Under the pieces are notes generated by a model. The model was not told the DNA's origin. It did not search any database and saw only the letters and a list, made by a program, of their open reading frames with translations. 64,000 nucleotides of DNA from Oscillospiraceae bacterium (lineage in GTDB: Bacteria; Bacillota; Clostridia; Oscillospirales; Ruminococcaceae), in NCBI GenBank assembly GCA_025757985.1, contig CP107210.1:1798001-1862000 (forward strand). Direction: 5' to 3'. Positions 1 to 7,322 of this stretch are shown in pieces. Position numbers and translations under genes: made by a program. Within the stretch, counting starts at the first letter, position 1. Every line of letters starts with the position of its first letter.

Positions 1-347
1 TTGAACAAAGGGATATTCGTGTGGATGACGGCACATTGGCTGTGCATTTCTGGCAGGAAGATGGATTCGAGATGACACCTGAACGCGAGATGCAGCAGGA
101 ATCCGCTACCCATGAAATCCGCCCCAAAATGAAGCTGATTGGGCAGGACGGCAACATTTTCGCCATCATGGGTCGCGCATCCCGGCTGCTGAAAAATGCC
201 GGGCAGAGCAACAAGGCCAAGGAAATGTGTAACCGCGTTATGTCCTGCGACAGCTACCACAAAGCGCTCAACGTTATCTCCGAGTATGTCGAAACCGAAC
301 TGACGCCCAAAACCAGAAACAAACCGAACCGAGGTGACGCCCGATGA
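1..347 (+). CDS. Hypothetical ICE protein, 5' end missing
   Basis: The frame is open to the first base, so the GTG at 21 is probably internal and the gene starts outside the window. The visible 108-115 residues are soluble and charged, with a helical-looking C-terminal half rich in Lys, Glu and Ser. I recognise no domain. The stop overlaps the next ATG (ATGA), so the two genes are translationally coupled in the ICE operon. Function unknown. Confidence 0.6.
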   Translation, partial: EQRDIRVDDGTLAVHFWQEDGFEMTPEREMQQESATHEIRPKMKLIGQDGNIFAIMGRASRLLKNAGQSNKAKEMCNRVMSCDSYHKALNVISEYVETELTPKTRNKPNRGDAR

Positions 348-940
348 GGATGAAAAAATACGAAATCACCGACATTGCCCACCCGGACAACCCGAAACTG
401 CACCGCATCCGGGCGCTGACCGATGTGGGTACAGATGTTCACAAAGGTGATTTGGGCGGCTTTGTCGAAACCGAGGATAATCTCGACCAAGAGGGCTTTG
501 CATGGATTGGCAAAGATGCCATTGCCTGCGAGGATTCGTACATCGGCGGAGATGCAATACTTGCGGATTCCGCCGTGGCAAGGGACTCCGCCTATGTCGG
601 AAACAACGCGGTTATCGCTGACCATGCCGTAGTGCAGGACAATGCCATTGTTTGCGGCGGATATATTTCCGGCAATAGTTGCATCTGTGGTAATGCCATC
701 TTAAACGCCGATACGCAAACTCTCTGTGCGCCCATGATTGGCGGCAACGCCCGTGTCTATGGGGAACTCACCGGCAATGTGGTATGTCAGGGCGGTGCCG
801 TGGTGCTGCCGGGTGTAAAACTTTACAATACCACGGCGGATTGCTTTGTCCTGAAAGATGATACTGTCAGTGTTGTGCCTGCCCAAAGGCCGGAAGTCAC
901 CGCACCAAAAGAAACAAAACACCACGAAAACGAACGCTAA
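344..940 (+). CDS. Left-handed beta-helix (hexapeptide repeat) protein
   Basis: The protein has 198 residues. From about residue 45 to 165 it is built of imperfect hexapeptide-type repeats (patterns such as IGGDAIL, VGNNAVI, ISGNSCI, IGGNARV), which form a left-handed beta-helix as in acyltransferases and YdcK-like proteins. There is no clear catalytic His or transferase cap, so it may be structural or binding rather than enzymatic. The last 25 residues are a charged tail. It overlaps the preceding gene by 4 bp and lies 9 bp before the methyltransferase gene. Similar genes occur in gut Firmicutes ICEs, but their role in transfer is not known to me. Confidence 0.75.
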   Translation: MRMKKYEITDIAHPDNPKLHRIRALTDVGTDVHKGDLGGFVETEDNLDQEGFAWIGKDAIACEDSYIGGDAILADSAVARDSAYVGNNAVIADHAVVQDNAIVCGGYISGNSCICGNAILNADTQTLCAPMIGGNARVYGELTGNVVCQGGAVVLPGVKLYNTTADCFVLKDDTVSVVPAQRPEVTAPKETKHHENER

Positions 941-949
941 GAAAGAAGG

Positions 950-1753
950 ATGCCTTTGAAGAACACTCCCGAAACGCTCAACATTCTCGACCCCGATTTC
1001 CGGATGCCCGAACACTGCGGCGGTGACCGCTGGTCGATCCTGCACGGGGATTCTTTGCAGATTCTCCGCCAGTTTGAACCGAACAGCTTCGATGCCATCA
1101 TCACCGACCCACCCTATGCCAGCGGCGGCAGCAGCCAGACCACCAAGAACCGCAGCACCAGCGAAAAGTACAGCAGCATGAGCAAGGAAAAGGCGCTGCC
1201 CGACTTCGATTCCGACCAGATGGATCAGCTGAGTTGGATGTTCTGGACAGCTGCATGGCTGCAGGATGCCCGCCGCATTGCCAAGCCCGGCGCGCCTGTC
1301 TGCCTGTTCATCGATTGGCGGCAGCTTCCCGCCATGACGCTGGCTTTGCAGTGGGCGGGCTGGACCTGGCGCGGTGTGGCGGTGTGGGATAAAGTCGCCA
1401 GCCGTCCACAGAAAGGACGCTTCCGCCAGCAGTCCGAGTACATTGTGTGGGGGTCGAACGGCAAAATGCCGCTTGAGAGAAATGTTGGGTGTCTGCCGGG
1501 CGTGTTCCGTTACCCGAATCCCCAGAACCGCATCCATGTCACCGAAAAGCCCTTGCAGCTTATGCGGGATGTGGTGCAGATCTGCGAACCGGGCGGGCGC
1601 ATCCTTGACCCCTTTGCCGGGGCGGGCACCACCGTGCTGGCCGCTGTGCAGGAAGGCTATGAGGCTGTCGGCATTGAAATGTCGGACGCCTACTTCCAAC
1701 GCAGCACTGAACGGCTGAAAACTGCCCTTGAATCCGAAGTGAATCAGAACTGA
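950..1753 (+). CDS. DNA methyltransferase (amino-MTase, beta-type motif order)
   Basis: A 267-residue site-specific DNA methyltransferase. The catalytic motif DPPY lies at residues 53-56, before the S-adenosylmethionine motif DPFAGAG at about residues 220-226. This order marks the beta class, which methylates exocyclic N6-adenine or N4-cytosine. No restriction endonuclease lies beside it, so it is an orphan. On conjugative elements such enzymes usually protect incoming DNA from host restriction. An AGAAAGAAGG ribosome site precedes the ATG. Its last codons overlap the first of two palindromic operators (1738-1802). The target sequence cannot be read from the protein. Confidence 0.9.
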   Translation: MPLKNTPETLNILDPDFRMPEHCGGDRWSILHGDSLQILRQFEPNSFDAIITDPPYASGGSSQTTKNRSTSEKYSSMSKEKALPDFDSDQMDQLSWMFWTAAWLQDARRIAKPGAPVCLFIDWRQLPAMTLALQWAGWTWRGVAVWDKVASRPQKGRFRQQSEYIVWGSNGKMPLERNVGCLPGVFRYPNPQNRIHVTEKPLQLMRDVVQICEPGGRILDPFAGAGTTVLAAVQEGYEAVGIEMSDAYFQRSTERLKTALESEVNQN

Positions 1754-1802
1754 TTCACTTTTGACCGCCAACTTGAAAATAGTGAATCAAATTTGATTCA
1801 CT
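1738..1802. promoter_or_regulatory. Twin 22-bp palindromic operator
   Basis: Two copies of the half-site pair AGTGAATCA-N4-TGATTCACT lie at 1738-1759 and 1781-1802, 43 bp apart start to start (about four helical turns). The second is a perfect palindrome with centre AATT; the first has centre GAAC. Half-site arms are identical in both. They overlap the methyltransferase stop and end 27 bp before the next ATG. This suggests cooperative binding by a dimeric regulator, or part of the oriT/relaxosome region. The binder is unknown. Confidence 0.6.
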
Positions 1803-1829
1803 CCCGAAATTCAGAAAGGAAACACGAAA

Positions 1830-2168
1830 ATGAAACGATCTTGGGCTTTTATCTGCGCCAGCGAGGGCGCAACCTCCAAACATCTCCGCAATTATTGCCG
1901 TGAAGTCTACCTGCTGGGCTACCTGCCGGTATGCCCTAAATTGCAGGACAGCCAGTATTTGGTGCTGGAAGATGCCATGGAACGCAGCGAGTACACCGCC
2001 ATTGTGCGGGATAAGCTGTTGCGCTGCCCGATGCTGGTGGTCTGCAGTCGCAATCAGGATGCTACCACCAACGCGCAGATCGGTTTGGCACAGAAATACA
2101 ACCGTATTGTCACAACCTTGGACGGTTTGAAGAAAGCCGTTTCGGAGGGTGACGACCTTGTGTCATGA
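1830..2168 (+). CDS. Hypothetical ICE protein (nucleotide-binding-like fold, DUF7768-like)
   Basis: The protein has 112 residues. The start has a good ribosome site (AGAAAGGAAACACGAAA before ATG). The sequence begins with a short strand (WAFICASEG) and shows alternating strands and helices. This resembles small proteins that look like nucleoside deoxyribosyltransferase or SLOG-type folds (DUF7768), but I see no certain catalytic residue. It sits between the twin palindromes and the palindromic region before mobC. The 22-bp operators just upstream make it the most likely gene under their control. Function unknown. Confidence 0.65.
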   Translation: MKRSWAFICASEGATSKHLRNYCREVYLLGYLPVCPKLQDSQYLVLEDAMERSEYTAIVRDKLLRCPMLVVCSRNQDATTNAQIGLAQKYNRIVTTLDGLKKAVSEGDDLVS

Positions 2169-2200
2169 ATTGCGCTGGGGGGGCATGTTTGGCAAGCATA

Positions 2201-2262
2201 GCGTTTGGATATCCAAACGCACCTTTGGGGTGATCCCCAAACCCCCGTAATGCGCAGGCGTG
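2201..2262. other. Candidate oriT region with two palindromes
   Basis: A perfect 20-bp palindrome (arms GCGTTTGGAT/ATCCAAACGC) lies at 2201-2220. It is followed by a second inverted repeat TTTGGGG-TGAT-CCCCAAA at 2224-2241 and the run CCCCCGTAATGCGC. Paired palindromes immediately upstream of mobC and relaxase genes are typical of transfer origins. The nick site is not identified; oriT is inferred from position and symmetry only. Confidence 0.5.
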
Positions 2263-2558
2263 GTCATGTGATTCCGCTGCGGCTGAACGAGCGCGAGTAC
2301 CGCCATCTTTGTGAACAGGTCAAGATAAGTGGGTTATCCCGCGAGGAATACCTGCGCTCCCTTATCTTGGACAAAGAAATCCATCCGCGCCCCTGCACAC
2401 ATCATGGGGAACTTGTGCGGAAAATTTCCGGTTTGTGCAACAACGCCAACCAGCTTGCGCACCGCGCCAACAGCACGGGCGTGGCGGGGCAGCAAAGCGT
2501 GGACGAGATGATGCGCATCGCCAAGGAAGTCTGGCGCGAGATAAAAGAAAACTACTAG
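2250..2558 (+). CDS. mobC: MobC-like relaxosome accessory protein
   Basis: A basic protein of about 102 residues. The N-terminal part reads as a ribbon-helix-helix element (IPLRLNEREY... GLSREEYLRSLIL), and the C-terminal part is a MobC-type helical region (ELVRKISGLCNNANQLAHRAN). MobC proteins bind oriT and help the relaxase open the nick site. An in-frame TTG at 2205 would extend it by 15 residues, but that start lies inside a perfect palindrome. I therefore prefer ATG 2250, though no clear ribosome site precedes it. The relaxase gene follows 15 bp downstream. Confidence 0.8.
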   Translation: MRRRGHVIPLRLNEREYRHLCEQVKISGLSREEYLRSLILDKEIHPRPCTHHGELVRKISGLCNNANQLAHRANSTGVAGQQSVDEMMRIAKEVWREIKENY

Positions 2559-2573
2559 GAGGCTCTATGAAAT

Positions 2574-3887
2574 ATGGCTTACACATCCGTGATCCCTGTC
2601 CGCCGTCTGGATCGGGCGGTGAAGTATGTGATGAACAAAGAAAAGACCACGGCGGTATCCTTGCAGGACGCCCTCGACTATGCCGCCAACCGCGATAAAA
2701 CAGAGCAATCCTGCTTTGAAAGTTCGTATGCCTGCACGCTGGAAACCGCCTTTGCCGATATGCGCCAAACCAAGGAACGCTGGCACAAGTCGGGCGGCGT
2801 GCAGGGGTATCACCTTGTGCAGAGCTTCGCTGCAGGAGAAGTTTCCCCCGAACTGGCGCACCAAATTGCAAAGGAACTGGCAGACCGTGTGCTGGGCGGA
2901 CGGTATGAATATGTCATCGGTACGCATTTAAACACCGGGCATATCCATTCGCATATTGTCTGGAACTCGGTCAGCTGGATAGACGGCAAGAAATACCACA
3001 GCAACGGTAAAAGCTATGTGACGGAAATCCGCGCGGTATCGGACGAACTTTGCCGAAAATATAAGCTGTCGGTCATTGACACTGAAAACTCCCATCATGT
3101 GGCAAAGCCCTACGCCGAATGGCTGGCGGAGAAAAACGGACAGCCCACATGGCGCACGGCTATTCGGCAGGATGTGGACGAAGCGATTCAACAAAGCCTT
3201 ACATGGCGGCAGTTTGTTGCGGCACTGCAGGTTAAAGGATACGAACTGCGATTCAACCGCAAATACCCGGTGTTACGCCCACCCGGAAAAGAGCGCTTTG
3301 TTCGATTCAAAACGCTGGGCAAGCGGTACACGCCAGAAGCAATCCAGACGCGCATCCTGTATCCACAAAGCTCCCACCCTTATGTGGAAAATCCACCAAC
3401 AATCCAACATGGCCGTCTGCGCAGCGGGGAAAAGCCCCATCGCAAGCTGGCCGGGCTGCGGGCACTGTACTATCGTTACCTGTACGAATTGGGCGCGCTG
3501 CCCCGCAAGCCGCGTCGCCCCAGCTATGCGGTGCGGCAGGATGCCTACAAGTTAGACCTGCGCATCCGGCAGATGGAGTTCCTATCCAAGCACAACATTG
3601 ACACGCTGGAGCAGCTGGAAACTCACCGACAAGCCCTGCAAACAGAAATTGGGCAGTTGCTGACAAGGCGTAAGCAACTACCCAAAACCGATGATGTACA
3701 ATCGCAGCGTGAATCGGTCAACACCGCCCTAAAGCAGCTTCGCCAAGAGGAACGGCTCTGCCGCAAAATTGCAGAACATTCAATCGAGGTGCAGCAGCAC
3801 CTCACCGAAGCCCGCCGCGACCGCGCCGAGCAGCAGCGCGAACAGGAATGTACGCGTGACCGCCGCCCCGATATTACAACGCGTTAA
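2574..3887 (+). CDS. Relaxase / mobilization nuclease (MobA/VirD2-like)
   Basis: A 437-residue relaxase that would nick oriT and lead the transferred strand into the recipient. The three-histidine metal site HIHSH is at residues 123-127 (GTHLNTGHIHSHIVWN). The N-terminal AVKYVMNKEKT carries the likely nucleophile Tyr18. The last 90 residues are Gln/Arg/Glu-rich and probably coiled coil. An AGGAGG site sits 13 bp before the ATG. The gene ends convergently with the AAA ATPase on the other strand, their stop codons overlapping, which marks an insertion point for that cargo gene. Confidence 0.93.
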   Translation: MAYTSVIPVRRLDRAVKYVMNKEKTTAVSLQDALDYAANRDKTEQSCFESSYACTLETAFADMRQTKERWHKSGGVQGYHLVQSFAAGEVSPELAHQIAKELADRVLGGRYEYVIGTHLNTGHIHSHIVWNSVSWIDGKKYHSNGKSYVTEIRAVSDELCRKYKLSVIDTENSHHVAKPYAEWLAEKNGQPTWRTAIRQDVDEAIQQSLTWRQFVAALQVKGYELRFNRKYPVLRPPGKERFVRFKTLGKRYTPEAIQTRILYPQSSHPYVENPPTIQHGRLRSGEKPHRKLAGLRALYYRYLYELGALPRKPRRPSYAVRQDAYKLDLRIRQMEFLSKHNIDTLEQLETHRQALQTEIGQLLTRRKQLPKTDDVQSQRESVNTALKQLRQEERLCRKIAEHSIEVQQHLTEARRDRAEQQREQECTRDRRPDITTR

Positions 3888-5089
3888 TCTGTAAGACCCA
3901 GCAGCCAATCCCGTGCATTGATGCGGCGAATGCCGTCATACTGTTCCTCCGGGTCATCGTCCATCGTAAGAATATATTTGGGGTAGTGGTCGCGGATGGA
4001 CAGCAAGGGTCGCAGCTCCCGCTGCAGGGTATCCGCGTCACGAACGGAAAGCGCCACTTGGTAATAGAAAGTACTGTTGCCGTTCATTGCCACAAAATCG
4101 ACCTCGAAAGAATCGACCTTTCCGACATACACGTCATAACCGCGCCGCAGCAGTTCCAGATAAATCACATTTTCCAGAATATGACCTGCGTCTGTATTGC
4201 GTTTGCCAAGCAGCATAAATCGCATACCGATATCTACGACATAGTATTTTCCCAAGGTTTTCAGATACTGCTTACCCTTGACATTATACCGCTGTGCGGG
4301 ATAGATAATGTAGCTTTCGATCAGCGCATCAAGATAGCGTTCGACGGTCTTTACATCAACTTTTCGTCCTTCGGATGTCAGGGTGTCTGCAATTTTCTTG
4401 GAGGAAAGCGGACTGCCGATGTTGTCAAAAATATAGCGCAGCACACTTTTCAACATCAACGGATCGAGGATCTTTCTTCGTGTCAAAATATCTTTTACGA
4501 CAATCGTGTTGAAAATGCCATCCAAGTAATCCCGAATCTCGTTCGGATGCCCCTTAAGTTCCAGCGCATAGGGAAAGGAACTGTTTTCCAGATATTCGGT
4601 ATATTTTATTCCGCGATCTTCCATACTGCCGGTACTCTGCATATATTCCTTAAAAGAAAGCGGCAGCATTTCGATTTGCACATAGCGCCCGGAAATAAGG
4701 GTGGCTATTTCACTGGACAGCATATAGGCATTGGAACCTGTGACGTATATATCTACATTTTTCTTGATATACAAACTGTCGATCACTTTAGGAAAATCCG
4801 TGACGTGCTGTATCTCATCCAGAAAAATGTAAGTCATCTTTTCGGGAACAAGACGGTCTTTCAGGTAAGCGTACAGTTTTCTATAGTCGGTAAGTTCCTC
4901 AAAATCCATATCCTCAAAATTGATGGCAATAATTTGGTCTTGTTCGACGCCATTCTGCAGCAGCCAATCTTGGTACATTTCCATCAAAACAGACTTTCCG
5001 CAGCGGCGGATACCTGTTACGGCTTTGATGAGTTGCTTGTCCTTAAACGCAATCAGTTTATTCAGGTATTCAGTTCTGGTAATCCGCAT
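3884..5089 (-). CDS. AAA ATPase with C-terminal DUF4143-type domain
   Basis: About 401 residues when started at the ATG at 5089, which has GGAGG 7-8 bp upstream; the longer frame has no such site. Walker A GIRRCGKS is at residues 26-33 and Walker B (YIFLDEIQ) lies near residue 95. A GSNAYML sensor-like segment and a winged-helix/nuclease-like C-terminal half follow, as in the AAA_14/DUF4143 family. These proteins are common in gut bacteria and their role is not settled. It is the only - strand gene among the transfer genes and is more AT-rich than its neighbours, so it is probably cargo. Confidence 0.85.
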   Translation of the reverse strand: MRITRTEYLNKLIAFKDKQLIKAVTGIRRCGKSVLMEMYQDWLLQNGVEQDQIIAINFEDMDFEELTDYRKLYAYLKDRLVPEKMTYIFLDEIQHVTDFPKVIDSLYIKKNVDIYVTGSNAYMLSSEIATLISGRYVQIEMLPLSFKEYMQSTGSMEDRGIKYTEYLENSSFPYALELKGHPNEIRDYLDGIFNTIVVKDILTRRKILDPLMLKSVLRYIFDNIGSPLSSKKIADTLTSEGRKVDVKTVERYLDALIESYIIYPAQRYNVKGKQYLKTLGKYYVVDIGMRFMLLGKRNTDAGHILENVIYLELLRRGYDVYVGKVDSFEVDFVAMNGNSTFYYQVALSVRDADTLQRELRPLLSIRDHYPKYILTMDDDPEEQYDGIRRINARDWLLGLTD

Positions 5090-5192
5090 AATAAACCCTC
5101 CGCAGCTTTTAATGATAGTATACGCCAAAAAGTGTAAAATGTCACGCACTTTTTGGAATCGAATCCAAATAATTCAAGAAAGAAGGATGTAT

Positions 5193-5444
5193 ATGAATTA
5201 TTCAAACAAAGACTACATCGAACACCTGCGCCGCAAGTACCCGCCCGGTACGCGGCTGCAACTCAGCTGCATGGAAGATGAGTTCCCCGTGCCGCCTGGT
5301 TCTATGGGCACGGTGGAATGTATCGACGACGCTGGGCAAATCCATGTAGATTGGGACTGCGGGCGCAGCCTTGCGCTTATTCCCGGCGTGGATTCGTTCA
5401 GCCGCTTGCCCTCACCCAAAGAAAAGGCCGGTGATGCCAGATGA
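5193..5444 (+). CDS. DUF4314 family protein
   Basis: The protein has 83 residues. An AGAAAGAAGG ribosome site lies 6 bp before the ATG. The segment PPGTRLQLSCMED... PGSMGTVECIDDAGQIHVDWDCGRSLALIPG is the small SH3-like beta-barrel characteristic of DUF4314, a family found almost only in Firmicutes conjugative elements. Its role in transfer is unknown. The stop overlaps the next start (ATGA), tying it to the pcfB gene. Confidence 0.8.
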   Translation: MNYSNKDYIEHLRRKYPPGTRLQLSCMEDEFPVPPGSMGTVECIDDAGQIHVDWDCGRSLALIPGVDSFSRLPSPKEKAGDAR

Positions 5445-6130
5445 ATTACGGCTCTGAACCCGCAGACCAGGTCGTCCGCTACTCGCTGGAGGGTGCAGAG
5501 TTTGCCCTGCGCATCTCCGGCACAGCTGCGAAAAACTTCTTTATTTTCGCACAGGCAGTGCTGCACGACAGCAAAAAGACCCACGGCAAAACCCATCTTA
5601 TCCGTCTGCTGAAAGAACAGAAGCCGCTGAAATTTTTCACGGTGGACAAGTATGACATGCGCGCCTTTGCCCGTGCGGCAAAATTCCACGGCTTGCTGTT
5701 CTGTCCCATCCGCGACAAGATGGATCCCGACCACATTGAGATTGCTATTTTGCAGGATGATGCGTCCAAAGCAAACCGCATTATTGAAAAACTGCAGTTG
5801 GATGTCGTGGACACCGGCACGGCAGAACTGGTCGATACCGTGCAGCAGAATTTGGAAAATGCAGCCCCCAACCACGAGAACACGCCCGCTGTGGATTTTC
5901 CTCTGGGCTCGGAGAACGCCAGTCCGTCCGAGCCTTTCTCCGACAGCAGCAGATTTTTTGCAAACTCGCCGTCGCCGCGCGCCGATCAGCTTCGAGCCAA
6001 GGGTGAGCGCCCCAGCGTGCGCATGGAACTGCAGGATATTACCGCCTATCTGCGAAACCGAGCAGAGGCACCCAAAGACCGTATGCCCAAGCTGCCGGTA
6101 AAAATCCGGCGCAAAGAAAAGGTGCTATAA
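5441..6130 (+). CDS. PcfB-like conjugation protein (DUF3801)
   Basis: The protein has 229 residues. The N-terminal 140 residues match the PcfB/DUF3801 pattern (helical segment AAKNFFIFAQAVLHD, then LLKEQKPLKFFTVDKYDMRAFARAAKFHGLLF). PcfB of enterococcal pCF10 acts with the coupling protein and relaxase at the transfer machine; the same role is inferred here. The C-terminal 90 residues are low in complexity and likely disordered, ending in a basic KIRRKEK. It is translationally coupled to the DUF4314 gene. Confidence 0.8.
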   Translation: MNYGSEPADQVVRYSLEGAEFALRISGTAAKNFFIFAQAVLHDSKKTHGKTHLIRLLKEQKPLKFFTVDKYDMRAFARAAKFHGLLFCPIRDKMDPDHIEIAILQDDASKANRIIEKLQLDVVDTGTAELVDTVQQNLENAAPNHENTPAVDFPLGSENASPSEPFSDSSRFFANSPSPRADQLRAKGERPSVRMELQDITAYLRNRAEAPKDRMPKLPVKIRRKEKVL

Positions 6131-6210
6131 ATGTTTTCTGTTTGTTTTCAAATGGCAGATAGCTATTGCGGCGGTTCTATGGTATGTTGGCGATAGGAGG
6201 TGCAAAAACA

Positions 6211-6516
6211 ATGACAGAACGTAAAGTTAAACTTGACCGTGCCAACAAAAGTATCCTGCTCCGGGCGCTGGGCGATGTCTACTACGGCCAGCGCGCCCGC
6301 GGCGGCAGTGCCGAAGAAACGGGACGGCTCATCCTGAGGGTGAACGATCTGCCAGCAGGAGGTAAGCTGACGATGTCAGCGGCAGAGTATCGGCTGGCAA
6401 AAGCAGCCCTCAACCAACTGCGTACCCAGCGCTTGGCTGAGGGCGGGTACACCGATGCCGTGGATGACGCGCTGACCCGACTGCTGCACGCCCACACGCC
6501 GCTGTTTATCTGGTGA
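6211..6516 (+). CDS. Hypothetical small ICE protein
   Basis: About 101 residues from ATG 6211, which is chosen because an AGGAGG lies 10 bp upstream; the longer frame from 6166 lacks one. The protein is basic at its start (MTERKVKLDRANKS) and mainly helical. It has no signal peptide and no domain I recognise. Its stop overlaps the start region of the DUF4240 gene by 4 bp, so it belongs to the transfer operon. Confidence 0.65.
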   Translation: MTERKVKLDRANKSILLRALGDVYYGQRARGGSAEETGRLILRVNDLPAGGKLTMSAAEYRLAKAALNQLRTQRLAEGGYTDAVDDALTRLLHAHTPLFIW

Positions 6517-7316
6517 ATCTGGCTATGACATGGAAAAAATTCTGGTCGATCATTGACCGAGTCCGCGCCAAAGCGGATGTGCAGGATGAAGCGTCCGTGA
6601 AACAGTTTCTTTACACGGAACTCATGAAATTGCCGCAGGATGAACTGCTCGGCTTTGATTGCGTATGGCAAAGCTATCGCAATAAAGCCAACTTTCCTAA
6701 AATGGTCGCGGCAGCCTGCATCATCAATGACGGCAGTTCGGATGACAGATTTACCGATTTCCGTAACTGGCTGATTATGCAGGGGTACGATGCTTATCGG
6801 CAAGCGCTGATTGACCCCGATAACCTTGCGGCGCTCAACATTCCGTTCCGAGATACTGAGTGGATGGGATGCGGGAATGTGGCGTGGTATGCCTACGCGG
6901 GGCAGAAGCTGCACACCTATTTTGAAAAGGAAGGAATTGCCGCCAAGTTATTCCGAAAGTATCCGGCTCTGCTGAAATCGTCTGCCGATTTACATCAGGC
7001 AATTATGCAGGAACAGCTTGTACCCCACCGTGCGCCGGAAACCGAATGGGAACGACAAATGCTGCGAACGGAAGTCAAGCACTACATAGATACCAGCGGG
7101 CTGGCGTACAGCTACAACGAATTCTATACTCAAAATATGCCGGATAAGGTTGCATGGGAAACGCTGCAAAGCGATTTGTTTGCAAATCTGCCGCAAATCA
7201 AGGCGGAACGTATGCCGCAGGACTTTTCCGTAGTTTTGCCGAAGTTGTGGAGAAAGCGTCAGGCATGGGATGCTGAGCGTACAAAGCGCCCGCCCTATCG
7301 CGGCGAAGAAAGGTAA
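6513..7316 (+). CDS. DUF4240 domain protein
   Basis: The protein has 267 residues. The N-terminal 140 carry the DUF4240 pattern: FWSIIDRVRAKA, a central LGFDCVWQSYRNKANF and the segment FTDFRNWLIMQGYDAYRQALIDPDNLA. The C-terminal 120 residues are helical and have no match I know. DUF4240 is also found as a stand-alone domain in WGR/TIR-linked settings, with no known activity. Its TAA stop (7314-7316) is in the same frame as the following virD4 sequence, which matters for where VirD4 starts. Confidence 0.75.
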   Translation: MNLAMTWKKFWSIIDRVRAKADVQDEASVKQFLYTELMKLPQDELLGFDCVWQSYRNKANFPKMVAAACIINDGSSDDRFTDFRNWLIMQGYDAYRQALIDPDNLAALNIPFRDTEWMGCGNVAWYAYAGQKLHTYFEKEGIAAKLFRKYPALLKSSADLHQAIMQEQLVPHRAPETEWERQMLRTEVKHYIDTSGLAYSYNEFYTQNMPDKVAWETLQSDLFANLPQIKAERMPQDFSVVLPKLWRKRQAWDAERTKRPPYRGEER

Positions 7317-7322
7317 CTTACC

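Noticed and set aside
701..1771. Long - strand frame over the beta-helix and methyltransferase genes
   Set aside because: Antisense to two genes with clear motifs; its translation has no domain and skewed composition.
3986..5137. 383-codon + strand frame
   Set aside because: Exact antisense shadow of the AAA ATPase, which has Walker motifs and a ribosome site.
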